Shown piece by piece: positions 1 to 9,859 of a stretch of 64,000 nt of DNA (position 1 is the first letter of the stretch; the number at the start of each line of letters is the position of its first letter). Location of the stretch: contig VCJN01001970.1 in NCBI GenBank assembly GCA_006384855.1, positions 299,616-363,615 on the forward strand, given 5' to 3'. Made by a program: the position numbers and the translations under genes. A model generated the notes under the pieces. The model saw nothing but the letters and a program-made list of their open reading frames with translations, ran no database searches and was not told the DNA's origin. The stretch comes from Tetraselmis striata. Taxonomy: Eukaryota; Chlorophyta; Chlorodendrophyceae; Chlorodendrales; Chlorodendraceae.

Positions 1-414
1 AAGAAGGGTTCCAGGCGCTACCGCCAAGGATTAGTGTGATAGCGCTAAGGATTGCGACGAGCATATCACGACAGTAATATCACGACAGCCGGCTATTTAT
101 TATTAATGGCGCGACTAAAAGGATTGCTCAGCATGTAAAATACAGCTCGTATTGCGCGACTGCTAGCGACTAAACCCTGAAGTACCCGCAGCGGTATGCC
201 CGCAACTGTTCTGTAGAGTTCTTACCACAGGTGGGCGTTTCCTAGTGCCATTTTGGGTGGTTTTGCGGATAGCCCATATAGCGACTAATGATTTTTCTTA
301 TTTTTTTTACGCGGGTAGCAATCCCCAGTCCATAATATGGGACTACTAGTCGCTGCCACACTACGCGAGAACTACAGGCACGAGGACTACTAGTCGCACT
401 ACAGTACTACACTA
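1..414. other. No gene recognised
   Basis: AT-rich sequence with short repeated words such as AAGGATT and ACTACTAGTCGC. No open frame or RNA gene can be supported here. Confidence 0.5.
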
Positions 415-605
415 CCTCGTTGTCTGTCCGCCCGGTATAAAGCGGTGATGTCCTACTCCGGAGGTCCCCGGTTCGATTCGTCCCGGCTCTGTTATTTCAG
501 GGCATTCCAATATCGTCCAGACCCGTATGTGTCCCGGGTTTACCCGGTGGATGCATTAGCCCCTTGGAGTTCGAACGAGGCAACGGTCTAATAGTATGAT
601 GGCTA
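415..605 (+). repeat. tRNA-like (SINE-like) dispersed repeat, copy 1
   Basis: About 180 bp that align with 53535-53689 in the same orientation. Shared landmarks are TGTCTGTCCGC at the start, a Pol III B-box-like word (GGTTCGATTC here, GGCTCGATTCC in the other copy), a GGTTTACC block, and the end near AATGGCT. In the other copy GCTCGGT can pair with ACCGGGC like an acceptor stem, but the T and anticodon stems do not fold, so it is not a functional tRNA. Copy 1 has lost about 10 bp of the D-arm region. The repeat ends where the coding region at 607 begins, so it may provide upstream sequence for that gene. A tRNA-derived SINE is inferred. Confidence 0.45.
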
Positions 606-606
606 C

Positions 607-1573
607 ATGCAAAACCTACATGCAGCTTTCTCCGGGTTCTGGCCGCAACGGAAAGAGGAAGTTGACGACTTCTTGCGCGAGCACGGGCAGACCGCGCCCG
701 CCGAGGCACGTCAAACGATGGCTACCAACGCAGACCTCAACAATGCCGAAGCCGCTCGCGTTGAAGCCGAGGTTCGTGCTCAAGTGCTTCAAGATGACAG
801 CGCCTTCCGGGGAGTTCACGCCGGCGCCAAGGAGAGGCTTCATGACAACACATCGCCCAGCGATGCAAAGGGCTCGAACCTCGTTGTCATCGACGTCTCC
901 GATGTGAGTCCCATTGTTTGTCATTTTTGTCCTTTACGGGACAAAACAATTTGGTTCATCTACCTTGCTTGTTATTTTGTCCCAACTGGGACAAAAATGG
1001 CGTGGTGTCTCGCTCGGGACTAACATAGCTCGCGGTCTTGGCCATCGTCAGGTGCATGAGGAAGACAAGTGTCCCGAAACTCTTGGTGATTGGGAGTCGA
1101 GATTCGTCATCGGGCTTGTGAAGTCGCGCGAGACTACCGAAGACACGTTGACCGTGGCCGTATACGAGCCCTTCCATGCCGATGCAAAGGGCAAACCCCT
1201 CATGCCCCTATGGTTGTACGCGCAGACAAAAGGAGGGAAGAAGCCAGTTGACACAAGCTGGGAGAAGTGCCTGACGCTTCCTTTGAAGCTTGTTGAAGCC
1301 GTCCCCCTATCGTACGCGAAGGCCATCCACGACGCGTCGGGAAGTCGAGAGGTGTTCAACGAGAACGGCACCATGGTCAGAAAGAAGTGGTACGGTGAAA
1401 GCGTTCAAGTCGTGAAGACATATGCGCAAACTGGGTGGCAAATCAGCCAGCCACGAAACAACTGCGTCCACATTATGTCAACCACCCCAGCGCAACGCAA
1501 ACCCGGCGGAGTCGTCAAGTTTAACGCAGCCACGAAGAAGGACTTGCTTGAGTTGGGGATGCTCAACGAATAA
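607..1573 (+). CDS. Two-exon gene, protein of unknown function
   Basis: Exon 1 is 607-903 and exon 2 is 1052-1573; together they encode about 272 residues. The intron 904-1051 (148 bp) starts GTGAGT and ends GTCAG. Both exons are phase 0 at the junction, so two unrelated frames join without a stop, which is the best evidence that the gene is real. Exon 1 is acidic and Ala-rich with a likely helix. Exon 2 is mixed basic and acidic with no membrane segment or motif I recognise. The start could lie slightly upstream, at an ATG near 596 in another frame. A TGTAA poly(A)-type motif lies at 1611-1615, 38 nt after the stop. The intron holds TTTTGTCC/GGGACAAAA inverted repeats. The proximity to the repeat at 415-605 leaves open a mobile-element origin. 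Confidence 0.5.
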
Positions 1574-1858
1574 ACTATTAGCAACGTCTTGTGGCTAGCT
1601 AGCCGCTGGATGTAATAATCATAATAAATATTGATATCATTGCCTCATCTTGTCCCATTTTGGACAAAATGCTCCAAAACCAACATTGGATATGCGTCGC
1701 GGCTGGCCTTCATGCTAATGAATGCTGCACTGCACCCAAGGTCTACAAACCCAAGCTACATCACCAGTGAGTCTTAAGTACTGATAGTAAACCCGGGAAC
1801 TAGGGTATAAACAAACCCTACGGTGCAAAATGAATTCCACGGTGCAAAATAGGTTAAA

Positions 1859-2456
1859 TTACTGTTCTTGCTTCTTCTGGCGTCCAGCCTGCATCCTCGC
1901 AGTAGCGTCCTGAAGCGCCGGGGATCTAGCCGCACGGGGAACATGAGCTCGTCGAGCGAGCGGGGGAGGGGGGCTGTAGCCGGTAGACAGGTCTTGCACC
2001 GGAGCGCCGTTCTGGTCGACTCCGGACCTGCGGTACTGATGAAAGAAAAAACACTTGGTCGCCGACACCCGTGCAGCGACAACATCAGCAGCTACACGAT
2101 GAGCAGGTAAACCGGCCGGCAAGCGAACCTTTGCACTGGGGATGCAAAGAACCCTTGCTGCATACGTCGGCTTCATCGATTTTAGCAATGCAGCTTGCTC
2201 CTCCTTCACGGTAAATTAGGGTGGGCAGACGGGCCGTTCCGCTTGACCAGTCAAAAACGCTCGACGAGTCATCGGCGCTGACTGCCGTGAGGTAGTAGCG
2301 CAGGGGCGGGCCGCGCGGGCCAGTCGGGGGCTCGTGTGGTCCTCTCGGCAGCATGTTATCTTCCCACGAGGCGTCATCCGACCCGGCAGCGGCATGGAAG
2401 GTGCTGACGGAGGCCATAGTGGCACGGGGGGGCGAACAGGGCGATCTGCTCTTCAT
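1859..2456 (-). CDS. Possible minus-strand coding region, unknown function
   Basis: Two overlapping minus-strand frames (2456 down to about 2215, then 2209 down to 1859) read as composition-normal protein and would join by an intron or one frameshift near 2210. The first part is Pro/Ser-rich; the second is Ala/Arg-rich and ends in a basic KK-containing tail. A TATA-like CTATATTTA lies about 20-30 nt before the first ATG on the minus strand. I recognise no family. It could be a small gene, a decayed gene or chance open frame in GC-rich DNA. Confidence 0.25.
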
Positions 2457-3032
2457 GCGAAGCGGTCAGCATAAATATAGGCGAAGCAGCGAGCAGCGAG
2501 GAAGTGCCGAAGAGTGAAAGTGCGCGCGCGGCTGGTGGCTAATCACGTACTTTATATCATTGCATCAGTCTCGAGGAGTAATGGTACCTCGGTACCCGGG
2601 GCGTCACAATAACATTATCAATTACAGCACTACGATGCATATGTTGTTCTAGATCAGGTTCCACAGCGTAAGCTGCGGGAGTGTCGGAGGTTAGGTATGT
2701 GACGCTCCCTTGGCCAGACTGGGACAGTTGTGACAGTTATACTTTTGTGTAACTTGTCCTGCACTATCTTTGGCATAATACTGTACGAGTACCTGTACCG
2801 CAGAGTGGCGTAACATTCTAGGGGTACGACAGGTACTAGTACGAGGGCGCGCACGACGCGCGCACTAATACTCGTACCGGGTATCGATTACCCAAGGTCC
2901 GTATATGTCTGCTTGGGACTTGTCAGTACCAGGCAATATACTAAGCAATGCCATGCCAAAACGAGGCAGACGCTTGGACTTCTGTTCGTCTCTCCAAAGG
3001 TGACGCTCTTCGCAGTGGGCGTGCTGCTATAG

Positions 3033-3061
3033 GTCGGCATGGTCTCATGACCACTGCCGAC
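3033..3061 (+). other. Conserved stem-loop in LTR U3
   Basis: GTCGGCA pairs with TGCCGAC and TGGTC pairs with GACCA around a TCAT loop. The 3' LTR has the same stem (about 9167-9195) with TGGCC/GGCCA, a compensated change. Confidence 0.55.
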
Positions 3062-3072
3062 ACTAGCCTTAG

Positions 3073-3080
3073 TATATATA
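3073..3080 (+). promoter_or_regulatory. TATA box of the 5' LTR
   Basis: TATATATA about 150 nt before the LTR end, where a Ty3 U3 promoter is expected. The matching site in the 3' LTR has decayed to ATTATTTG. Confidence 0.6.
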
Positions 3081-3227
3081 GCAGCGGGTGGTGACAACCT
3101 TGTAACCAATTATTGTTGTATTCTCCTCTCGGGAAGTCTCTCGCCTTTGCACCGCCACCACCACCACTGCACCCCACCTTTGTTTGTTTGTCCCTACAGT
3201 CTCTATCTTGTTGAGACTGTCGCACTG

Positions 3228-3244
3228 GTTTCGGAGCTAACCAA
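3228..3244 (+). other. Primer-binding site
   Basis: TGGTTTCGGAGCTAACC starts one base after the 5' LTR and begins with the TGG that pairs with a tRNA CCA end. I cannot assign the tRNA with certainty. Confidence 0.65.
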
Positions 3245-3292
3245 GCTCTACATTCGTCAAGTCTTCCACTGCTATATATACTCGTTTGTTGT

Positions 3293-4260
3293 ATGATGAG
3301 TGCTGCTATGAGGCGCAACAAGTACACCCGTGCGCAACTGGCGGCTATTGAAAAGGACGCCGATACCAAGCTACCATTCGACAGCGGAGTGTCTGCGGCT
3401 GTCATCGTCACTTCAGGCACCGGAGTGGGTGCTGAGCGTGATATCGTACTGACAATCGAACCGAATCATAATAATACAGCATTCGTGCCATGTGGAGTTC
3501 CAACGCTTATAGACCTGTCAGTACGCGAGGTCGCAGTTCGTATGCTGCAAGCGGAAACAGGAATCACTATAAATCCAGCTGACTTGATTCTCTTCGACTG
3601 CGTACCGATTGATGGCATGGATTGTTTCCTTTATGAAGCGCACCTGAACTTCTATGAGCTGAAAAATGATACCCGTTGGCCGTACCGTGCGGAGCAGCTC
3701 GTCAATGAAAACTTAATACCGTTTGTTGGACCACTAACGCCAGCGACAGCGGCAGCTCCACCAGTATATATCGGTCCGCGTTTTCCTGATCGTATAACAA
3801 TTGAACCGGGCAACAGTCGTCCGTCGTACACTACCGAGATAGCTAAACACCTGCGGGGGCAATGGTGTCGTGCCAAGCCCTATGTCGCAGCGAATGCTAT
3901 TCACTCGGCAGTCGTTGACAAATGGTCTAATGTATATAAGGCCGCGTCGACGTCTGGAATTTGGACTAGTAGGGCCTACCCAGGCATTCCTGTTACAGTC
4001 CCATTTCGTTTTGGATATGATGAGTCGCCATTGTGGGAGGTAGTTCATGAGTATATGACTATCGACCTGGCGGCCGAGTTGGATAAAATGGAAATTAATG
4101 GTACCCTGGCGTACGTGTTACTGTACCGTTTCGTTATGGCCTCGACGAGTCACCTCTGTGGGAGGTCGTCGACGACTACATGGCTGTCGACATAGCGACC
4201 GAGTTCTACCGTATGGAGCTGAAAAAGGACGACTACTACGCTGGTGGCAGTCGTACGCAA
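3293..4260 (+). pseudogene. gag-like region of the Ty3 element, frameshifted
   Basis: An open frame of 300 codons starts at 3293 and stops at 4195. It occupies the gag position between the primer-binding site and the protease but lacks a visible zinc knuckle. A module of about 31 residues (FGYDESPLWEVV...) at 4007-4099 recurs at 4126-4224 (FGLDESPLWEVV...), but the second copy is in another frame because one base is missing near 4132. The two copies differ mostly at third codon positions, so the duplication was under protein selection before the frame broke. Function as a capsid protein is inferred from position only. Confidence 0.6.
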
Positions 4261-4360
4261 ATACATCTGCCGATCAACGACCTGCTACTGCGACCGAGTT
4301 CGTCATAGCCGTTCGTATATCGTCTCAAGCACATGACCTTCAACGAGAAGACTGCATCTG

Positions 4361-4465
4361 CATCTATAGTCTCATATGCATATGAATGGATGCATCTATA
4401 GTCTCATATGCACATGCATCGATGCATCTATAGGCGCATATGCATCTGCATCTGCATCTATAGCT
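4361..4465. repeat. AT-rich minisatellite
   Basis: Imperfect tandem copies of a word like GCATCTATAGTCTCATAT(GCATATG) inside the element between gag and protease. It probably arose by slippage after insertion. Confidence 0.7.
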
Positions 4466-4698
4466 TGCAGGTGGTGATCGCATGGCGTGCTGGAGCAACC
4501 GCGACTTCTGCCGAGTACGCGCCAAGAATATTGCGAAATACTGGCGATAGCTCGGCAGGAGCTGAGCAACGAGCCGACGACCGTCGAGTGTACGGCGGGC
4601 CTTTGTCATCCGGAGCAGCGGAGCTCGGCGCATCGCATGTTTGCTAACCGAGGAGAGGCGCGGAGGAGTCGACGTGTCGACGCGCTGATCGACGACCT

Positions 4699-5853
4699 TT
4701 GTTATGGTCTTTTCAGTGGCGGTCATTCTCTCGGCAAGTTGCCTCATCGGCACATCCAATGTCAGTACGCACTTTACGCACTTTAGATGATGATGATGAT
4801 ATACCGTCAGATTCTACTCGTGCCCCTGTAGATGCACCTACTGATACGTGTACTGGTAGTAAAGCATCTGATATAGATACGAAAAGCATACTCGTTACAT
4901 CAACTCGAAAATTATCGGGTCGTCGTCGAGTGAAAGCTATCCGTCATAAAAATGTTCAGAATGCTAGTACACATACTGGTGTTACCTGGAGACTGATGGA
5001 TCGTATCTTTGACCCTCTCTTTGATAAGTATAAGTTTACTCTAGAGGGATGTGCAGATTATGAGGGATTGAATACCCATAAAGATCTGCCCTTTTGTTCA
5101 GACAATGACTCAATTCTAAATGTTCACCAAAGTACTTTTGACTCAGAACACGTTGATAAACCAGCTGATGATGTTGATAATGTGTCAAAACCTGCAACTG
5201 TGGCTTTACTGTCTAATTGGAACGACCCTAAGCCACTCTTAAAGGTTAAAATCAGCTTAAATATTGGTGCTAATGTTGAAGCATTAATAGATAATGCAGC
5301 ATCACTGAATTTCATTTCTGAGGACTTTGTTCGTAGAAATAATATTCAGATTGAGAAACTTTCTAAGAGAATGCCGGTCCGTCTTGCTAATGGTCAACGT
5401 GTGAGTTGTACACAAGTTGTTACCATTAATTTTGAATTAGCGGGACACTGTTTTAAAGACCAGGTATTTCATGTTCTAAGAGAGCTCAATGTGTCTGATG
5501 TTGTGTTGGGATTGCCATGGCTTGATGATAGTCAAGTTGCTGTACAATATGGGGAACATCGTGTGATAACCCTCGTAAATGGTACAGATATCCCTTGTGA
5601 TGCAATAGAACGCCGTCCGGAGTGTTGTTCAATTTCCAGTCATAAACTAATGAAGTTAATGAGGAAAACGGCACGGGGAGGGAAGGCAAAGCCTCGTGTG
5701 GCTGAGTTCTATTCAGTCCATATAAATGTGATTAGGGATGATCCTGATTTGCATATGGACGATTCGATGCTATATGAATATAAGGAGACTATTCGTAAAA
5801 TTCTATATGAAGAGTTTCCGGATGTGTTAAAACCGGTTGATAGTGCTCCTTAG
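4699..5853 (+). pseudogene. Ty3 protease region with upstream Dam-like segment
   Basis: A 384-codon frame. Residues near 90-140 (VTWRLMDRIFDPLF, then FTLEGCADYEG and FCSDNDS) resemble the degraded Dam-methylase-like module of some algal retroelements and of phage Dam proteins; this is an inference. The aspartic protease follows: LIDNAASLNFI stands where families have a D-S/T-G-A active site, and VVLGLPWL is the usual second conserved strand. The Asn-Ala after the Asp would probably kill or weaken catalysis. The frame ends at a TAG (5851-5853), yet the same frame carries on into RT without a gap, so this is a nonsense mutation inside pol. Confidence 0.75.
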
Positions 5854-7274
5854 CATCGTCCATGGGACCATAAGATTGATCTTACTGGGACTATGAAGAA
5901 ACAACGTCTCAATCGGTTGTCTCCGGCAGAGCGAGCTGAGTTAGATCGCCAATTGAAATCAGCTATTGATGCCGGACTTGTACGTCCTAGTCAGTCTGAG
6001 TTTGGCTCGCCTATTCTTTTTGTTAGGAAGGCGGATGGATCTCTCCGGCTATGTGAAGACTATCGTGGTCTTAATGATGTCACCCGGAAGGATGCGTATC
6101 CCTTGCCGCGTATTGATGAAACTCTTGATGAGTTGAGGAAAGCTCGATGCTATACTCATCTAGACCTAGCGTCTGGTTATTGGCAAGTAGCCGTTGCAGA
6201 AGAAGATATTCATAAAACTGCATTTCAGACACCTGATGGATTACTAGAATGGACTGCAATGCCTTTTGGTTTATGCAATGCCCCTGCTACTTTCCAACGC
6301 ATGATGAACGACATCTTACGTCCGTACTTACGCAAATTTGTTGTTGTATACCTTGATGACATTTGTATTTATTCAGAAAATTATGCTGATCATATGGAAC
6401 ACATTCGTTTGGTTCTAGCAAATTATCTGAACACAACTTACGTTTGCAACTAAAGAAATGTTTCTTTGGCATGACTTCCATGGAGTATTTGGGATACACT
6501 GTATCTGATGGTAAGTTACAGGTGAGTGAGTCAAAAATTTCTGCCGTAAAAGATTGGCCTGTGCCAAACACTCAAGGTGAAGTGCGAAGTTTTGTACAAT
6601 TTTGCAATTTTTACTCAAAGTTTATTCACCATTTCAGTGATCTAACAACTCCGTTGACAGATTTGTTACGTAAAACAAAACCAGTTGTTGTAGACTGGAG
6701 TCCTGCCTGTCAGGAAGCCTTTGAGACTCTTCGTCTGCGTTTGATTTCCGCTCCTTGTCTTATCATACCTGACATAGGCATTGATGCGACGTTCACCGTA
6801 GCGACAGATGCGTCCAACGTAGGGATTGCTGCAGTTTTACTGCAGGACCAGGGAGGAGGCGTTCAACCAGTGGCATATTGGGCGCGGAAGCTGAATACAG
6901 CTGAGCGTGGCAACACTTACTCTGCTTATGACTTAGAGGCCTTGGCCATTTGTGAGTCTATTAAGCATTGGAGGTGTTACCTTGAAGGGTGCTGTCGATT
7001 CCTTGTTGTTTCAGATCATGACACCCTACGGCATTTGCTCAGGCAACCTGCAGAAAGGATGAATAGGCGCCAAGCTCGCTATGTACGCGACTTGCAGCCC
7101 TATGTTGGTTCAATGTCCCTTGCTTACAGGAAAGGCAAATGGAATGAGGCGGATCCGCTGTCTCGAAGACCGGATTTTAATCCTATTGGTTTCGGAGGCC
7201 TACATTGGACGGGGATGTGCCGGACGCGGTTGAGACACTTGAAGGTGTACACTCCCCACCGTTCTCTGCCATAG
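5854..7274 (+). pseudogene. Ty3 reverse transcriptase and RNase H
   Basis: The RT runs from the entry segment DHKIDLTG through FVRKADGSLR, PLPRIDE, DLASGYWQV, MPFGLCNAPATFQ and the catalytic YLDD (about 6349). One A appears lost near 6421, after which the frame changes and continues with LKKCFFG and LGY (6444 on). RNase H follows with TDASNVGIAAVL, an ELEA-type Glu (YDLEALA) and SDHDTLRHLL. Another shift near 7205 moves the reading frame before the integrase. All catalytic acidic residues that I can see are intact; the gene is dead through frame damage only. Confidence 0.9.
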
Positions 7275-8820
7275 CTTCTATGAGTGTGAGTGCTCTAAAG
7301 CTAAGTGACGATATCCTCGATATGATCAAAGAAGGGTATAAGGCGGACGGCTTCTATTCCTTATGGGGGGGTGGTTGAAGTCGGGACATGTGTCCGAACA
7401 CGACGGATTTTTTTGGAGACATAAGTACCTATGTATCCCTAATAACCGTCAGCTCATTAACAAAATATTGTATGAGCTACATGATACTACTGGGCACCGT
7501 GCTGTTCAGAGTACCTTGGCACGTGCCTTGGAACGTTTTTGGTGGACACGCATTCGTCACGACGTGAAAGCCTATTGTGATAAATGTCCAACATGTAGGC
7601 GGGTACGTTCTCGACCACAGCCGGCAGCACCGACGCAGCCGTTACCAGTGCCACCACGTCCATGGCATTCTGTTGGTTTGGACTTCATTACCGATTTACC
7701 TGTGAGTAAAGGTTTTGATACAATGTTGGTTGTCGTATGCCATTTGACTCGTCAAGCACATTTTATTCCGACGATTAAAACTGTGACCGGTGAAACCTCA
7801 GCTGAGTTATTCTTAAAAGAAGTATATAGGCTGCATGGTTTACCACGAGTCTTAATTTCGGACCGTGATCCGAGATTTATGTCTTCTTTTTGGCAGACTT
7901 TGTGGCGTCGCCTAGGCACTAAGTTAAATATGTCTAGTGGCCAACATCCTGAGACTGATGGTCTGACCGAAAGAATTAATGCTATTGTCTGTGAATTAGC
8001 AAGAGCATTCTGTTGCTTTGATGGCACAGATTGGGTTGATCAATTGCCGTTGATGGAATTTTCGTATAATTCTAATCGTGCACTTGGTATTGAGCATACA
8101 CCGTTTGAGGTTAATTACGGATTTAATCCTGAAACACCTCCTGACTTATTGTTTGCCATGAGGCCCACAATACCTGTGTCAGTCAGTGCTCAACAGAAAA
8201 TCCAGAATATGAAAGACATCCATGACTTAGTCAAATCGATTTTGGCAATTCATAAGGATGAGTTGACTGTTCGTCCTACGGAAAGGCAACAGAGGGATGT
8301 TCCCGTTTTCAATATTGGAGATAAAGTGAGTATTGTAACTCGCTTTCTGAAAATCAAAGGCCAACCTAACCAGAAGTTAATGGATAGGCAGTTAGGCCCT
8401 TTTCCGATTATTGAGAAGATTGGCAATTATAGTTTCCGGTTGCAGTTGCCTCCGGGGATGAAGTTGCATCCGGTTTTCCATGTGAATAGTTTGCGGCCTT
8501 GTCCGACTGCACCTATTCGACCGGTTGTGCCATTGGTCACGGGTTCTGAGGAGGATCCTGATAGCCAAGAGTTTGAGATTGAGAAAATATCTGCTGTCAA
8601 AGTTGGCTTGATGCCAGGACGCAAGGGTACTCAATTGCAATTTTTGGTGCACTTTGCAGATAAAACTATTGCACCTGTTTGGCATCGTTTGTTTGATGTA
8701 AAACGAACTGTTGCTTTGCAAGGTTTTCTGGATACGCCGATGTGGCTGCAATTTGCTGAGTCAGATGAATTTCTGCAACATGCGGCTAAATATCCGGCTA
8801 GGATTCCAACTGCAAATTGA
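7205..8820 (+). pseudogene. Ty3 integrase with GPF/Y and chromodomain-like tail
   Basis: The N-terminal zinc finger has H and H in ELHDTTGH and C and C in CDKCPTC. The core shows the D-D-E acids in LDFITDLP, ISDRDPRF and TERINA. A GPF/Y-type module (QLGPFPIIEKIG ... HPVFHVNSLRP) follows, then a segment of about 60 residues (FEIEKI ... LQFLVHFADKTIAPVWHRL) with the pattern of a chromodomain, which in this family guides insertion to marked chromatin. The main open frame is 7363-8820; the 7205-7372 part is in a different frame, joined by an apparent extra G in the run near 7366-7372. Confidence 0.9.
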
Positions 8821-8838
8821 ATACTGCTTTAGTTGTCC

Positions 8839-8850
8839 AAGGGGGGAGAG
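8839..8850 (+). other. Polypurine tract
   Basis: AAGGGGGGAGAG just before the 3' LTR, the expected plus-strand primer of a Ty3 element. Confidence 0.75.
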
Positions 8851-8856
8851 ATGTAG

Positions 8857-9342
8857 TGTGACAGTTATACTGTATTGTGACTTGTCATGCGCTATCTTTG
8901 GCATAATACAGTACGAGAGCCGGTACCACTGAATGATGTACATTCTACGGGTACTAGAGTACGAGTGCGCGCATGTCACGCGCACGAGTACTCGTATATC
9001 GGCCTGCTGTATTATATATAATTATGTCTGCCTGTCTGTCAGATATATTCTATCCTTGACAGTGCAGGGGATATGTTATGTATTGCCGTACAATGACGGG
9101 GCTGACGTTCTGCCTACTGTCTGATTCTCCATGGTGACGCCCTTGGCAGTGGGCGTGCTGCTAGTGGTCGGCATGGCCTGATGGCCAGTGCCGACGATAG
9201 CTAGATTATTTGTAGCAGCGGGTGGTGACAACTTGTAACAATGATTGTATTCCAAAAACACAGTAGCCTCTCGCCTTTGCATCACCACTGCACACCCACC
9301 TTTGTTTGTCCCTGCGGTCTCTATCCTGTTGAGACTGTCGCA
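8857..9342 (+). repeat. 3' LTR of the Ty3 element
   Basis: It starts TGTGACAG and ends CTGTCGCA like the 5' LTR and keeps the U3 stem near 9167-9195. Confidence 0.9.
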
Positions 9343-9853
9343 TCGACCCCCGTCACACGGTTGCGGGTCACCACATCGCTGAATAGCATGGCGACTTGTG
9401 TGGCACCGTCAGCACCATGGGGGAGATCGATTAGGGGCTGGCGGGATTGGCGGATCACAATCCGGAAGAGATGGCGAGCAACATGTGGGAGTCGGGTGCC
9501 TGCGAAGTTTTTTGCAGCGATGGTTGTTCGGATCTTGCTTGGGGGGTTGGGTCATGCAGCCGCACGGCGCATCGAGAGTGGCGCCGACCGATCAGATTGC
9601 TCATCGGGTCTGTTGATGTCCATGGTGGTTGTAGTGATGGTCTCCTATGGAGCCTGCTCTTCACGCCTATGTGGGCGTTGGCCGGCAGTTGGCCTGGTGG
9701 GGGTCGTCCGGTCGTCGATATGTCCACCGTTTCACAGGAGTATACTATCATCACCAGTAGAGCCGCGCCGGCTCGCCCGGATTTAGTACATACGCATTAC
9801 TTCGCCCGGTGTTAGGGGCCTGCTGGAAAGTTAGTGAGGAACGGGTAGTGTCC
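9343..9853 (-). repeat. Dispersed repeat Y, copy 1
   Basis: This stretch, read on the minus strand, aligns with 61411-62150 on the plus strand; for example ACTAAATCCGGGCGAGCCGG and the following TGATGATAGT block are shared. It abuts the end of the Ty3 3' LTR, so the LTR element lies against or inside repeat Y. Copy 1 has a single version of the 180-bp unit that is duplicated in the other copy. Any frame in it is broken. Confidence 0.75.
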
Positions 9854-9859
9854 TCATTC

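Larger units (their letters stand above)
2729..3226 (+). repeat. 5' LTR of the Ty3 element
   Basis: It begins TGTGACAG and ends CTGTCGCA, a near-perfect short terminal inversion. It aligns end to end with 8857-9342 with substitutions and small indels. It contains a stem (3033-3061) and a TATA box (3073-3080). Confidence 0.9.
2729..9342 (+). mobile_element. Ty3/gypsy LTR retrotransposon (chromovirus), defective
   Basis: A 6.6-kb element with two LTRs of about 490 bp, a primer-binding site directly after the 5' LTR, a polypurine tract before the 3' LTR, and the order gag, protease, RT, RNase H, integrase, chromodomain-like tail. That order and the GPF/Y-type module mark a chromovirus. The LTRs differ at many positions, so the insertion is old. 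The coding region has an in-frame stop and at least four frameshifts and cannot make a complete polyprotein. No target-site duplication is visible (CAGT before, TCGAC after), although the 3' flank is a known repeat, which suggests the 5' flank has been rearranged. Confidence 0.93.

Noticed and set aside
415-605. A functional tRNA gene
   Set aside because: T and anticodon stems do not pair and the D region is shortened in one copy.
9241-9786. A 181-codon plus-strand gene downstream of the Ty3 LTR
   Set aside because: It begins inside the LTR and crosses into repeat Y on the non-coding strand.
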